NCBI RefSeq assembly: GCF_900105135.1
Contig: NZ_LT629741.1
Span: 2,638,501-2,702,500 of the forward strand
Length of the DNA: 64,000 nucleotides
Reading direction: 5' to 3'
Origin: Gramella sp. MAR_2010_147
GTDB lineage: Bacteria > Bacteroidota > Bacteroidia > Flavobacteriales > Flavobacteriaceae
In this document: positions 36,359 to 45,232 of the stretch, piece after piece
Layout: every line of letters begins with the position of its first letter
Position numbering within the stretch: position 1 is the first letter of the stretch
The notes under the pieces: generated by a model
Seen by the model: the letters and a program-made list of their open reading frames with translations, nothing else
Database searches by the model: none
What the model was told of the DNA's origin: nothing
Made by a program: the position numbers and the translations under genes

Positions 36359-36483
36359 AAGCTGTCTCAAAAATAGTAAACCTAATTCTGAATTTATTTC
36401 AGGATTTCCACAATTTGATAAAAATATAATTTAGAAGCTGAAACAAGGTCAGCTTGACGAAAAAGTAATTTTTGAGACAGCTT
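36359..36483. repeat. 125-bp inverted-repeat element with nested palindromes
   Basis: Perfect 16-bp inverted ends (36359-36374 and 36468-36483; core GCTGTCTCAAAAA) enclose 93 bases. Inside are two smaller palindromes: TTCTGAA/TTCAGGA (36386-36404, one mismatch) and AAGCTGA/TCAGCTT (36435-36455). A T-run follows the right end, so it can also terminate transcription of the copper-storage gene. The layout is like a small non-coding mobile (MITE-like) or REP-type intergenic repeat. It has no ORF. Confidence 0.7.
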
Positions 36484-36576
36484 CTTTTTTTTTACCTGAA
36501 AGGATTTACCCTAATATCGAAATTCTGCCAGTAGACCAATGACTATCTTCGCTTTATAGTATTAAGAGAGATCAAA

Positions 36577-39075
36577 ATGAAACATACCTATAAAATAACC
36601 GGGATGACCTGTAATGGTTGTCGTACTCACGTTGAAAAGACTTTGAGTGAAGTGAAGGATGTATTAGATGTTACGGTCAACCTTGAAAAGGAGGAAGCCG
36701 AAATTAGTATGCGAAAGCATATTAAATTAAAAAGATTTGAAGAAGCTTTACAAGAGGACGGTGGAAATTACCATATTATGAAGCCTGGTGAAAAGCTGGA
36801 ACGATCAAAAATGGCAAAGCAGGAATCCAAAGGCAGTGGTACGGGAACCTGGTATTGTCCCATGCATTGCGAAGGCGATAAAACTTATGATAAACCCGGC
36901 GATTGTCCTGTATGTGGAATGGATCTGGTAGAAGAAGTAAGTGCTGCTCCACAATCTACTCAGTATACCTGCCCGATGCATCCAGAAATTGTGAAAGAAG
37001 AACCGGGCGATTGTCCTGTTTGCGGGATGGACCTGGTGCCTATGGAGCCGGAGGCTTCAGCAGAAGAAAAGAGTTATAAAAAATTACTTCGGAAATTCTG
37101 GATCGCTGTAGGTTTTACACTTCCTATTTTCATAATCGCCATGTCTGAAATGATCCCGAATAATCCCTTATATGAGGTAGCCGACATGAAAATTTGGAAC
37201 TGGGTTCAATTGATGCTCTCCCTTCCCGTGGTTTTTTACGCCACCTGGATGTTCTTTGAGCGCGCCTACAGGTCTATAAAAACCTGGAATCTTAATATGT
37301 TTACCCTTATTGGAATTGGCGCAGGGGTGGCCTGGATTTTTAGTGTTTTCGGATTGTTGTTTCCAGATTTTTTTCCATCTCAGTTCAAGACCGAAATGGG
37401 AACGGTGCATGTCTATTTTGAAGCGGCCACGGTAATTCTTACTCTGGTTTTGATGGGACAGGTGTTGGAGGCAAGAGCCCACAGTAAAACGAATTCAGCC
37501 ATCAAGGAATTATTAAAGCTTACGCCAAATACCGCCATCAAGGTGGTCGATGGAAAAGAAGAAACAATTTCAGTAGATAAAATTCAGCAGGGCGATATTT
37601 TAAGGGTAAAACCGGGAGGTAAAATTCCCGTTGATGGGATCATTGAAAAAGGACAATCCAGTATTGATGAGGCCATGATCACCGGCGAGCCTATTCCGGT
37701 AGATAAAAAAGAAGGAGATAAGGTAAGTTCAGGAACCATCAATGGGAATCAGAGTTTTACCATGACTGCTGAAAAAGTTGGCAATGAAACTCTTTTGTCA
37801 CAGATCATAAAAATGGTGAATGAAGCCAGTCGTTCCCAGGCACCCATTCAAAAATTAGCAGATAAGATCTCGGGTTATTTTGTGCCGATAGTCGTCGCTA
37901 TTTCAGTGATTACCTTTATTATCTGGGCGATGTATGGTCCTGAACCTTCTTATGTATATGCACTCGTGAATGCCATTGCGGTCTTAATTATCGCATGTCC
38001 ATGCGCTTTGGGGCTTGCTACACCCATGTCTGTCATGGTTGGTGTGGGAAAAGGGGCGAAAAATGGAGTTTTGATCAAGAATGCCCGTGCACTGGAAGAG
38101 ATGAATGAGATAGACACGTTGATCATTGATAAAACCGGTACGATCACTGAGGGAAAACCTTCCGTAGAAAAAGTTGTTTCTGTTGCTGAAGAATATAGAG
38201 AAAATGAAATTTTGCGGTTGATCGCCTCTGTAAATGCTCAAAGTGAGCATCCCCTGGCAACGGCAACCGTGAAACATGCTAATGCTGAAAATGTGGACTA
38301 TGGAGAAGCTTCAGATTTTAATTCGGTTACAGGAAAAGGGGTGACCGCGAAATTTGAAGAAAAGCGGCTGGCTCTTGGAAATGATAAATTAATGCAGGCT
38401 GAAAATGCTGAAATTTCTGAAGAAATAAGTAAGAAGGTAACTGCCGAACAGGAACAGGGAAAAACAGTTTCATATCTGGCAGTGGATGGTAAAATTGTAG
38501 GTTTTATAACCATTTCAGATAAGATTAAAAAAACCAGCAGGGAAGCCTTGAATGAACTTCAGAAGCATGGAGTAAAGGTAATCATGCTTACCGGGGATAA
38601 TGAAAAAACTGCCGCTGCAGTGGCGAAAGAACTGGATCTCGCCGATTTTAAAGCAGGAATGATCCCCGAAAATAAGATGGAAGAAGTTAAAAAACTGCAG
38701 GCTGAAGGGAAAAAAGTAGCTATGGCCGGAGATGGAATCAATGATGCGCCCGCACTGGCTAAGGCTGATATTGGGATCGCCATGGGAACCGGAACCGATG
38801 TGGCTATTGAGAGTGCTGAGGTTACTCTGGTAAAAGGCGATCTAAAAGGGGTTTTAAAAGCGATCAGGCTGAGTGAAAAAGTAATGAGAAATATTAAAGA
38901 GAACCTGTTTTTTGCCTTGGTTTATAATAGTATTGGGGTGCCTATTGCGGCCGGAGTTTTGTATCCGTTTTTTGGATTGCTGCTTTCACCAATGATTGCT
39001 GCTCTGGCCATGAGTTTTAGTTCGGTTTCGGTAATTGGGAATGCGCTTCGGCTGAAAGGCGCAAAGCTGGCTTAA
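36577..39075 (+). CDS. copA: Copper-exporting P1B-type ATPase with three metal-binding modules
   Basis: An 832-residue inner-membrane ATPase that pumps Cu(I)/Ag(I) out of the cytoplasm. Residues 1-70 are an HMA domain (GMTCNGC, Cys12 and Cys15). Two heavy-metal-binding domains follow (about 90-118, YCPMHC and [10 protein letters not shown]; about 130-155, TCPMHPEI and [12 protein letters not shown]). The core has the CPC ion site (474-476), the phosphorylated Asp518 in [15 protein letters not shown] and [10 protein letters not shown]. Eight membrane helices are expected. The second module is nearly the same as the one in the CusB protein. It is separated from its upstream neighbour by the inverted-repeat element. 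Confidence 0.95.
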   Translation: MKHTYKITGMTCNGCRTHVEKTLSEVKDVLDVTVNLEKEEAEISMRKHIKLKRFEEALQEDGGNYHIMKPGEKLERSKMAKQESKGSGTGTWYCPMHCEGDKTYDKPGDCPVCGMDLVEEVSAAPQSTQYTCPMHPEIVKEEPGDCPVCGMDLVPMEPEASAEEKSYKKLLRKFWIAVGFTLPIFIIAMSEMIPNNPLYEVADMKIWNWVQLMLSLPVVFYATWMFFERAYRSIKTWNLNMFTLIGIGAGVAWIFSVFGLLFPDFFPSQFKTEMGTVHVYFEAATVILTLVLMGQVLEARAHSKTNSAIKELLKLTPNTAIKVVDGKEETISVDKIQQGDILRVKPGGKIPVDGIIEKGQSSIDEAMITGEPIPVDKKEGDKVSSGTINGNQSFTMTAEKVGNETLLSQIIKMVNEASRSQAPIQKLADKISGYFVPIVVAISVITFIIWAMYGPEPSYVYALVNAIAVLIIACPCALGLATPMSVMVGVGKGAKNGVLIKNARALEEMNEIDTLIIDKTGTITEGKPSVEKVVSVAEEYRENEILRLIASVNAQSEHPLATATVKHANAENVDYGEASDFNSVTGKGVTAKFEEKRLALGNDKLMQAENAEISEEISKKVTAEQEQGKTVSYLAVDGKIVGFITISDKIKKTSREALNELQKHGVKVIMLTGDNEKTAAAVAKELDLADFKAGMIPENKMEEVKKLQAEGKKVAMAGDGINDAPALAKADIGIAMGTGTDVAIESAEVTLVKGDLKGVLKAIRLSEKVMRNIKENLFFALVYNSIGVPIAAGVLYPFFGLLLSPMIAALAMSFSSVSVIGNALRLKGAKLA

Positions 39076-39153
39076 ACAAAAAGTCACCTTGATCATATTG
39101 AGATCTCTGTTTTCATATTTTCAGCATCAGATCATCTAAATAAAATCAAATAA

Positions 39154-39179
39154 AAAAAGGACCTTAAAAGGTCCTTTTT
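39154..39179. terminator. Bidirectional terminator between copA and the Spy-like gene
   Basis: Perfect 12-bp arms AAAAAGGACCTT (39154-39165) and AAGGTCCTTTTT (39168-39179) with a 2-base spacer, giving A-run and T-run ends for both convergent genes. Confidence 0.88.
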
Positions 39180-39199
39180 CGTTAGTCATTTATAAAAAT

Positions 39200-39604
39200 C
39201 TAATTTTTTCGATCTCTCATAGGAGCTTTCCTGCCCTTTCGTCTTTTTTCCTGAAGTTGCTCCCATTTTAAATACTGTTCTTCAGTAAGGATTTCACGTA
39301 ATTCAGCTTTTTGCTCCTCGTTCATCTCCATACGCTCCTTTCTCATTTCGTCTCTTTCTTCCTTAAGTTGCTCCATATTTTCCTTACGCTGTTCCATGCG
39401 CTCTTTTCTTACTTCAATTTGCTTTATGTACAGAATTTTTAGTTTTGCTTCCTGTTCAGCGTTAAGATCCAGTTGCATAGCCAATCTTTTAGCTCCCAGT
39501 GTTGCCATTTCTTCATTGGACAGATCTCCTTTCTGGGAGTTGCGTTCCTGAGCAAATGCAGTAATACTCAAAAAAAGGAACATGACTGTGATTAATTTTT
39601 TCAT
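39200..39604 (-). CDS. Secreted Spy/CpxP-like helical protein
   Basis: The 134-residue product has a signal peptide (ending ITAFAQ) and a long, highly charged helix region rich in Glu, Lys, Arg and Met (about residues 60-134), including LTEEQYLKWEQL. Periplasmic helical proteins of this build, related loosely to Spy and CpxP, are common in Bacteroidota and are often induced by metal or envelope stress. Its place beside the copper island fits, but it is on the opposite strand and could be independent. The family assignment is tentative. Confidence 0.75.
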   Translation of the reverse strand: MKKLITVMFLFLSITAFAQERNSQKGDLSNEEMATLGAKRLAMQLDLNAEQEAKLKILYIKQIEVRKERMEQRKENMEQLKEERDEMRKERMEMNEEQKAELREILTEEQYLKWEQLQEKRRKGRKAPMRDRKN

Positions 39605-39710
39605 GATGTGAGATTTATTAATTTTTAATACTTTCTAGGTTAGGAATGATCCTAAAGATAGCGATTTGAAATTTACTTTTTCCGGAGATAATCAAAATCC
39701 CACGTAAAAA

Positions 39711-39739
39711 AAAGCCATCGTTTTAACAACGACAGCTTT
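39711..39739 (-). terminator. Imperfect terminator after the metzincin gene
   Basis: Arms 39711-39722 and 39728-39739 pair over 12 positions with a 2-base mismatch in the middle. On the minus strand the hairpin is followed by a T-run, 23 bases after the stop of the metalloprotease gene. Confidence 0.6.
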
Positions 39740-39761
39740 TAAAAATGTAAGGTTTTTTATC

Positions 39762-42257
39762 CTAATTAATAGGATTCAGGATAAGATCTATTCTTTTAAG
39801 GATATCCTGCTTATGGTATCTTGTTAATGTGTTACCAGAATTTGCACTATTTCGCAACTGTCTTTGCAGGCTGTTCAATTCTCCACGAACAACCGGACGA
39901 ATATCACTTTGAGAAACATTTACATTACTTCTGGTTACCCAGCTTCTCCATCTTGCAGGGATCTCATCCTGCTCTTCATTCATTAGGTATTCCATTCTTT
40001 CAACATATGCACGCTGAAGGTTTCTGCGGTATCGGTCTATATTCTTAGCGGAATAAACTTCACTCCAGATTCCTTTTCTCAACCCGGTCATCATATCTAA
40101 AAGAGAGTATGCTTCATTTCCATTGATCTCTTCATTTTCCATCAACCTGGCCATTCTTCCGAAGTCAAGGATATTGTTAAGGGATCTTTGCTGCATATTT
40201 CTAATACGCTCAATATTTCCATCAAATTCAATTTTATTGAAAATCTCCTGATTGATCATCCATTCTGGAGTTTCAAATAATTGTTTCTGTAAGAAATCCA
40301 TCGCTCTTTCCTGTGTTTCCTTATCTACATGGGTGTAAACAGCACCTTCCTGGTCGTAAGTTTTAGAATATTCGTAAACACCTCCAATGTTGGCAGCGAC
40401 ATGCCCCATATATCTATTGTACTGTGAAAGCACCTGATTATAAAGATCATCCAGGTCTTCATAATCTTTACCATCTTCAGCAGTCCATTCTATTAGTTTT
40501 GGAACAATACGTTTAAGATTTTTAATACCGTATTCACTGGCAAGCATGGCATCGTCTCCAAGATCTTCGGTTTGTGAACTTGGATCTATAACTCCACCTC
40601 CCTGTTGCTTTCCAAATCTGTAAATCGGGTCACCGGCATGGGCCAGGATCCAGTCATCAAGGATTTCCTTTTCCTGTTTTCCATCTTTCTCCGGAATTGG
40701 GCGATAACCCCACTCAATAGCATATTTATCATAAGGTCCAATTTCAGGCATTAATGCCACATCGCCATCTTCTGGCTGTGCAATATAATTGAAACGAGCA
40801 TAATCCATGATAGAGGGAGCAGTACCAAATTCTTTGGTGAATTCAGGATCTCTTAGTTTTTCTACAGGGTAAGCAACACTACTTCCCATATTATGAGGTA
40901 GTCCCAATGTATGTCCTACTTCATGAGAAGATACAAAACGAATTAATCTTCCCATTACTTCATCTTTAAAAGCAACGCCCTGAGCATCTTCGTTGATAGA
41001 AGCAGTTTGTACAAAGAACCAGTTTCTAAGTAGTGTCATCACGTTGTGATACCAGTTAATGTCAGATTCCAGGATCTCTCCTGAACGTGGATCACTTACA
41101 TGGGGTCCGTTTGCATTTGGAATTGGGGAAGCAAGGTATCTTACCACAGAATATCGTACATCTTCAGGACTCCAGTCTGGATCCTCTTCTACAGTAGGAG
41201 CGTCTTTGGCAATAATGGCGTTTTTGAAACCTGCTGCTTCAAAAGCCACCTGCCAGTCTTCAATTCCCTGCTTGATGAATGGTACCCACTTATCTGGAGT
41301 TGCACGGTCTATGTAATAAACGATTTGCTCTTTTGGTTCTACAAGCTCACCATTTTTAAACTTCTCCATGTCTTCCTCTTTCACTTCCAGTCTCCATCTA
41401 TCCAGATACTTGATAGTTTTACTTTTTTGAGCCTCCAGGCCATAGTCGGTTTGCTCTGTAGTGAACCAGCCTACGCGCTCATCAAAATATCTTCTTTCCA
41501 TTGGCACTTCCGGAAGAAGGATCATTGAATTACTAAATTCCATAGAGATAGAACCCGTACTTTCATTAGATGGCGGTTCCCCGGCGTTGTAAGTTTTCAC
41601 ATGTCTTATTTCTATATTTTCTGGATAACTTCTAATCGTATCTATATAAGAACGACTCTCATCCAGTCGGGATACTTTATATTCTTTTCTTGGTCTATCC
41701 TGTAAACCAAGTGCCTGAACATCTTTTGTGTAAAGGTCTGTTACATCGATAACGGTTGATTTACTAATCGAATCCTTTCCAATTGCTTTTATATCAAATG
41801 ATTGAATAATTGGTTCAAAATTAGAATTGACCACCGCTTCATGTACAGGTAGGGAATCATTTGCATAGATATCATATGAAACTACTCTTAAGAGTACTTT
41901 GTTTCCCTTTCTTTGCCAGCGGTGAACCTGGGTGTTTTGTTTTCCACCACCAAAACCAATACCACTTGCAGTTTTTGCAATACGGGTTACGGTAAGCATT
42001 TCACGGTTGAATAAACTATCTGGAATTTCGTAGAAATAATTTTCATCTACTTTGTGAACGGTAAATAGACCTTCATCTGATCTTGCATCTTTCGTGATGA
42101 CTTTTGCATAAGGTTTTAAATCTCCATCTTTTTTTTCTCCGTTCTCTTCTTTCTTGGCAGAATCTGAAGCTTTGCTGTTTGGCTGGAATACCGCACAACC
42201 AGAAACGGACAGGGAAAGTGCTACCAGCACTAGCCTGAGACCTTGTTTTTTAATCAT
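39762..42257 (-). CDS. Zinc metalloprotease lipoprotein (DUF5117/DUF4953 metzincin)
   Basis: The 831-residue product has a lipobox (SLSVSGC), DUF5117-like beta-rich N-terminal half (about residues 90-300) and a metzincin core with HEVGHTLGLPH near residue 445, the complete HExxHxxGxxH zinc site. SIMDY further on could be the Met-turn. The C-terminal part (DUF4953) is helical. It is probably an outer-membrane-attached protease facing the periplasm or outside. Its substrate is unknown. It has its own promoter region and terminator and no operon partner. Confidence 0.9.
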   Translation of the reverse strand: MIKKQGLRLVLVALSLSVSGCAVFQPNSKASDSAKKEENGEKKDGDLKPYAKVITKDARSDEGLFTVHKVDENYFYEIPDSLFNREMLTVTRIAKTASGIGFGGGKQNTQVHRWQRKGNKVLLRVVSYDIYANDSLPVHEAVVNSNFEPIIQSFDIKAIGKDSISKSTVIDVTDLYTKDVQALGLQDRPRKEYKVSRLDESRSYIDTIRSYPENIEIRHVKTYNAGEPPSNESTGSISMEFSNSMILLPEVPMERRYFDERVGWFTTEQTDYGLEAQKSKTIKYLDRWRLEVKEEDMEKFKNGELVEPKEQIVYYIDRATPDKWVPFIKQGIEDWQVAFEAAGFKNAIIAKDAPTVEEDPDWSPEDVRYSVVRYLASPIPNANGPHVSDPRSGEILESDINWYHNVMTLLRNWFFVQTASINEDAQGVAFKDEVMGRLIRFVSSHEVGHTLGLPHNMGSSVAYPVEKLRDPEFTKEFGTAPSIMDYARFNYIAQPEDGDVALMPEIGPYDKYAIEWGYRPIPEKDGKQEKEILDDWILAHAGDPIYRFGKQQGGGVIDPSSQTEDLGDDAMLASEYGIKNLKRIVPKLIEWTAEDGKDYEDLDDLYNQVLSQYNRYMGHVAANIGGVYEYSKTYDQEGAVYTHVDKETQERAMDFLQKQLFETPEWMINQEIFNKIEFDGNIERIRNMQQRSLNNILDFGRMARLMENEEINGNEAYSLLDMMTGLRKGIWSEVYSAKNIDRYRRNLQRAYVERMEYLMNEEQDEIPARWRSWVTRSNVNVSQSDIRPVVRGELNSLQRQLRNSANSGNTLTRYHKQDILKRIDLILNPIN

Positions 42258-42405
42258 AAAAAAATAATTATTTGGTTAATAGGTGAATTGTTTTGAGACG
42301 ATATTTCTATCAGAAAATAAAAATACCACTAATTTGGTATCGGTTTGACTCCTAATAAACTAAATGGTTTAATTCGTGAGATTTTTTTATACATATAACC
42401 ATAAA

Positions 42406-42433
42406 AAAAGCCCTGTAATATTACAGGGCTTTT
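42406..42433 (-). terminator. Terminator of lysS
   Basis: Perfect 13-bp arms AAAAGCCCTGTAA (42406-42418) and TTACAGGGCTTTT (42421-42433) with a 2-base spacer; on the minus strand a T-run follows. It lies 28 bases after the lysS stop. Confidence 0.88.
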
Positions 42434-42461
42434 CAAATTTAGAAAGGATCAAATTTATGTT

Positions 42462-44153
42462 TTAAGATATTTTCATATTTAAAGTCTCTCCCTCTTTAAA
42501 AACATCTATCATTTTATGTTTTCTAAGACCTTTTACCGCCTTATCCCATTTTTTATTGCTTAAACCAGATTGCTCTTTAATTGTATCCAACTCGTGAACA
42601 TCATCTCCTTTAAGTAATTTGAAGACCGCTTTTTCTTCCTCACTTAATTCCACCGCTTTTTTCTCCGGTTTCATCTGTGGGAAGAACAATACCTCCTGGA
42701 TAGACTGTTTATTGGTTAAGAACATGATGAGTCTGTCCATTCCTATTCCTAAACCAGAAGTTGGAGGCATCCCGTATTCAAGAGAGCGTAGAAAATCATT
42801 ATCAATGAACATTGCCTCATCATCTCCTTTTTCTGAAAGTTTTAATTGTTCTTCAAAACGTTCTCTTTGATCTAACGGATCATTAAGCTCAGAGTATGCA
42901 TTAGCGATCTCTTTCCCACAGACCATCAGTTCAAAACGTTCTGTAAGTTCAGGGTTATCGCGGTGTTCTTTACAAAGAGGGCTCATTTCTTTTGGGTAAT
43001 CTGTAATAAAAGTTGGCTGTATAAAATTGCCTTCACATTTTTCACCAAAGATCTCATCAATGAGTTTTCCTTTCCCCATAGTTTCATCAACCTCTATATC
43101 CATGGCTTTAGCAGCTTCATAGAGTTCCTTTTCAGATTTTCCGGTAATGTCAAAACCAGTAAACTCAATAATGGCATCTGTCATGCTAAGACGCTTGTAT
43201 GGCGCTTTAAAATTGATTTTGTGCTCACCAAAGGTTGCATCGGTAGTTCCGTTTACAGCTACCGCACAATGTTCGAGTAACTGCTCAGTGAATTCCATCA
43301 TCCAGTTGTAATCTTTATAGGCCACATAGATCTCCATGGCCGTAAATTCCGGATTGTGAGTTCTGTCCATTCCTTCATTTCTGAAGTTTTTAGAGAATTC
43401 ATAAACTCCATCAAAACCACCAACGATCAGTCTTTTCAGGTAAAGTTCATTGGCAATCCTTAGATATAAAGGGATGTCTAAGGCATTGTGATGGGTTACA
43501 AAAGGTCGTGCAGCTGCTCCACCTGGAATAGACTGTAGAATTGGAGTCTCCACCTCAAAATATTCTCTTTCATTAAAGAAATTTCTCATGGCATTGAAAA
43601 GCTTGGTACGCTTAACAAAAATCTCTTTCACTTTAGGGTTTACGGCAAGATCGGCGTAACGCTGACGATATCTTTGCTCAGGGTCATTAAAACCGTCATG
43701 GGTATTTCCCTCCTTATCCGTTTTTGGCAGTGGTAGGGGTCTCAAAGATTTACTCAAAAGGTGAAAATCTTTTACCATTACGGTCATTTCTCCTACCTGA
43801 GTTTTAAAAAGTTCACCTTCAATTCCAATAAAATCACCTATATCCAGCAATTTTTTATAAAGATCATTGTACTTAGATTTATCCTCGCCGGTACAGATCT
43901 CATCTCTGTTGAAATAGACCTGGATCTTACCTTTAGAGTCCTGAAGTTCTGCAAAAGAAGCTTTCCCCTGAATCCTTCTGGACATAAGCCGGCCAGCGAT
44001 CACTACTTTTTTACCCTCTTCAAAATTCGCTTTGATCCCCGCGGTAGTATTATCTACCGGGTATAGATCGGCAGGATATGGATTAATCCCGGCTTTTCTA
44101 ATAGCCGTCAATTTTTCTCTTCTAATCTGTTCCTGTTCTGATAACTGCTGCAT
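42462..44153 (-). CDS. lysS: Lysyl-tRNA synthetase, class II
   Basis: The 563-residue enzyme charges tRNA-Lys. An OB-fold anticodon-binding domain (about residues 35-150) precedes the class II core with FRNEGMDRTHNPEFTAMEIY (motif 2) and SGLGIGMDRLIMFLT (motif 3). The C-terminus has about 60 residues beyond the core (after QMKPEKK), a small helical extension seen in Bacteroidota LysRS. The ATG at 44153 is preferred because MQQLSEQEQIRREKL matches the family start, and the promoter TTG-N20-TATATTTG lies 37 bases before it; 44219 is inside the promoter. Confidence 0.97.
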   Translation of the reverse strand: MQQLSEQEQIRREKLTAIRKAGINPYPADLYPVDNTTAGIKANFEEGKKVVIAGRLMSRRIQGKASFAELQDSKGKIQVYFNRDEICTGEDKSKYNDLYKKLLDIGDFIGIEGELFKTQVGEMTVMVKDFHLLSKSLRPLPLPKTDKEGNTHDGFNDPEQRYRQRYADLAVNPKVKEIFVKRTKLFNAMRNFFNEREYFEVETPILQSIPGGAAARPFVTHHNALDIPLYLRIANELYLKRLIVGGFDGVYEFSKNFRNEGMDRTHNPEFTAMEIYVAYKDYNWMMEFTEQLLEHCAVAVNGTTDATFGEHKINFKAPYKRLSMTDAIIEFTGFDITGKSEKELYEAAKAMDIEVDETMGKGKLIDEIFGEKCEGNFIQPTFITDYPKEMSPLCKEHRDNPELTERFELMVCGKEIANAYSELNDPLDQRERFEEQLKLSEKGDDEAMFIDNDFLRSLEYGMPPTSGLGIGMDRLIMFLTNKQSIQEVLFFPQMKPEKKAVELSEEEKAVFKLLKGDDVHELDTIKEQSGLSNKKWDKAVKGLRKHKMIDVFKEGETLNMKIS

Positions 44154-44190
44154 ATTCAAAATTTTATTGCATTGTTTAAAAATGCGGATG

Positions 44191-44221
44191 CAAATATAGT
44201 GACTATCAGGCTGCCGCACAA
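44191..44221 (-). promoter_or_regulatory. Promoter of lysS
   Basis: On the minus strand TTG (44219-44221) and TATATTTG (44191-44198) are separated by 20 bases, matching the Bacteroidota -33/-7 consensus, 37 bases before the lysS start. Confidence 0.7.
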
Positions 44222-44336
44222 CGGCATTAGAACCCGAATTTCAATCGATTTAATTCCACAGGTTTTTCTGGAGGGGAGAAATATATTTTAAAAATTCTGA
44301 ATAGTATGAATGAAGAAACCGGGAATTTTTTATTTC

Positions 44337-44344
44337 TATCTTTG
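44337..44344 (+). promoter_or_regulatory. Candidate -7 box for the Pmp3-like/lipB genes
   Basis: TATCTTTG, a full TAnnTTTG match, 19 bases before the ATG at 44364 and downstream of the longer in-frame start at 44310. Confidence 0.5.
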
Positions 44345-44363
44345 CTTCAAAATTTGCTTATTA

Positions 44364-44522
44364 ATGAGTGTTTGGAGAGTTATTCTATCAGTACTTTTTC
44401 CGCCACTGGCCGTATATGATAAAGGTTGTGGTTCTATTTTAATCGTTTTGATTCTAACTATTCTTGGCTGGATCCCTGGAGTTATTGCAGCTTTGATCAT
44501 TCTTAATAACCCAAAATCCTAA
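44364..44522 (+). CDS. YqaE/Pmp3-family small membrane protein
   Basis: The 52-residue product (start MSVWRVILSVLFPPLAVYDK) has two hydrophobic helices with the LFPPLAVYDKGCG turn and LGWIPGVIAALIIL end of the UPF0057/Pmp3 family. These peptides occur in membranes under salt and other stresses, but no molecular task is settled. An in-frame start at 44310 is rejected because the candidate -7 box lies after it. lipB begins 3 bases later, so they share a transcript. Confidence 0.88.
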   Translation: MSVWRVILSVLFPPLAVYDKGCGSILIVLILTILGWIPGVIAALIILNNPKS

Positions 44523-44525
44523 GCT

Positions 44526-45224
44526 ATGAATAAGAAGGTAGAAGTATATAATTTGGGAGTAAAGGATTATAAGGAAACATGGGATTATCAGGAAGAGCTA
44601 TTTAAAAAGACCCTGGATCTTAAGATAAAAAACCGGAGGGAAGAAACTGAAATTCCAACAAAAAATTATTTACTTTTTGTGGAGCATCCTCATGTGTATA
44701 CTCTTGGGAAAAGTGGGGATGCTGAAAATCTACTAATTTCAAAAGAGCAACTAAAAGCCAGGAATGCAACTTTCTATAAAATTAACAGGGGAGGGGATAT
44801 TACCTATCACGGCCCTGGGCAGCTTGTTGGATACCCTATTTTAGACCTTGATAATTTCTTTACCGATATTCATAAATATTTACGCTTGTTAGAAGAAACT
44901 GTCATTTTAACTTTAGCTGAATACGGTCTGAAGGCGGAACGTAGTCCAGGAGAAACCGGCGTATGGCTGGATGTGGGAACACCTTTTGCCCGTAAAATCT
45001 GTGCGATGGGAGTAAGAGCAAGCAGATGGGTCACTATGCACGGCTTTGCTTTAAATGTAAATTCAGATCTAGGGTATTTTGATCATATAATACCCTGCGG
45101 AATAAAAGGAAAAGCAGTGACCTCTTTGAATGTGGAACTCGGCAAAAAGGAGATAGATCTTCATGAGGTTCAGACAAAATTACTCCAGCATTTTAAAGTT
45201 CTTTTTGAGGCAGAACTGATATGA
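44526..45224 (+). CDS. lipB: Octanoyl-[ACP]:protein N-octanoyltransferase
   Basis: The 232-residue enzyme transfers octanoyl from acyl carrier protein to the lipoyl domains of 2-oxoacid dehydrogenases and the glycine cleavage H protein, the first step of lipoate formation. NRGGDITYHGPGQLVGYPI, RKICAMGVRASRWVTMHGFA (with the conserved Lys) and IIPCGIKGKAVTSL (active-site Cys) are all present. No lipA is adjacent. It converges on the minus-strand lipoprotein gene with an 8-base gap. Confidence 0.95.
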   Translation: MNKKVEVYNLGVKDYKETWDYQEELFKKTLDLKIKNRREETEIPTKNYLLFVEHPHVYTLGKSGDAENLLISKEQLKARNATFYKINRGGDITYHGPGQLVGYPILDLDNFFTDIHKYLRLLEETVILTLAEYGLKAERSPGETGVWLDVGTPFARKICAMGVRASRWVTMHGFALNVNSDLGYFDHIIPCGIKGKAVTSLNVELGKKEIDLHEVQTKLLQHFKVLFEAELI

Positions 45225-45232
45225 TTATTTGT

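Noticed and set aside
26215..39075. Mobile genomic island borders around the copper genes
   Set aside because: No integrase, tRNA border, transposase or flanking direct repeat was seen; base composition looks similar to the neighbours by eye.
41059..41528. Two long plus-strand frames (85 and 142 codons)
   Set aside because: They are antisense shadows of the metzincin gene, and the conserved protein is on the minus strand.
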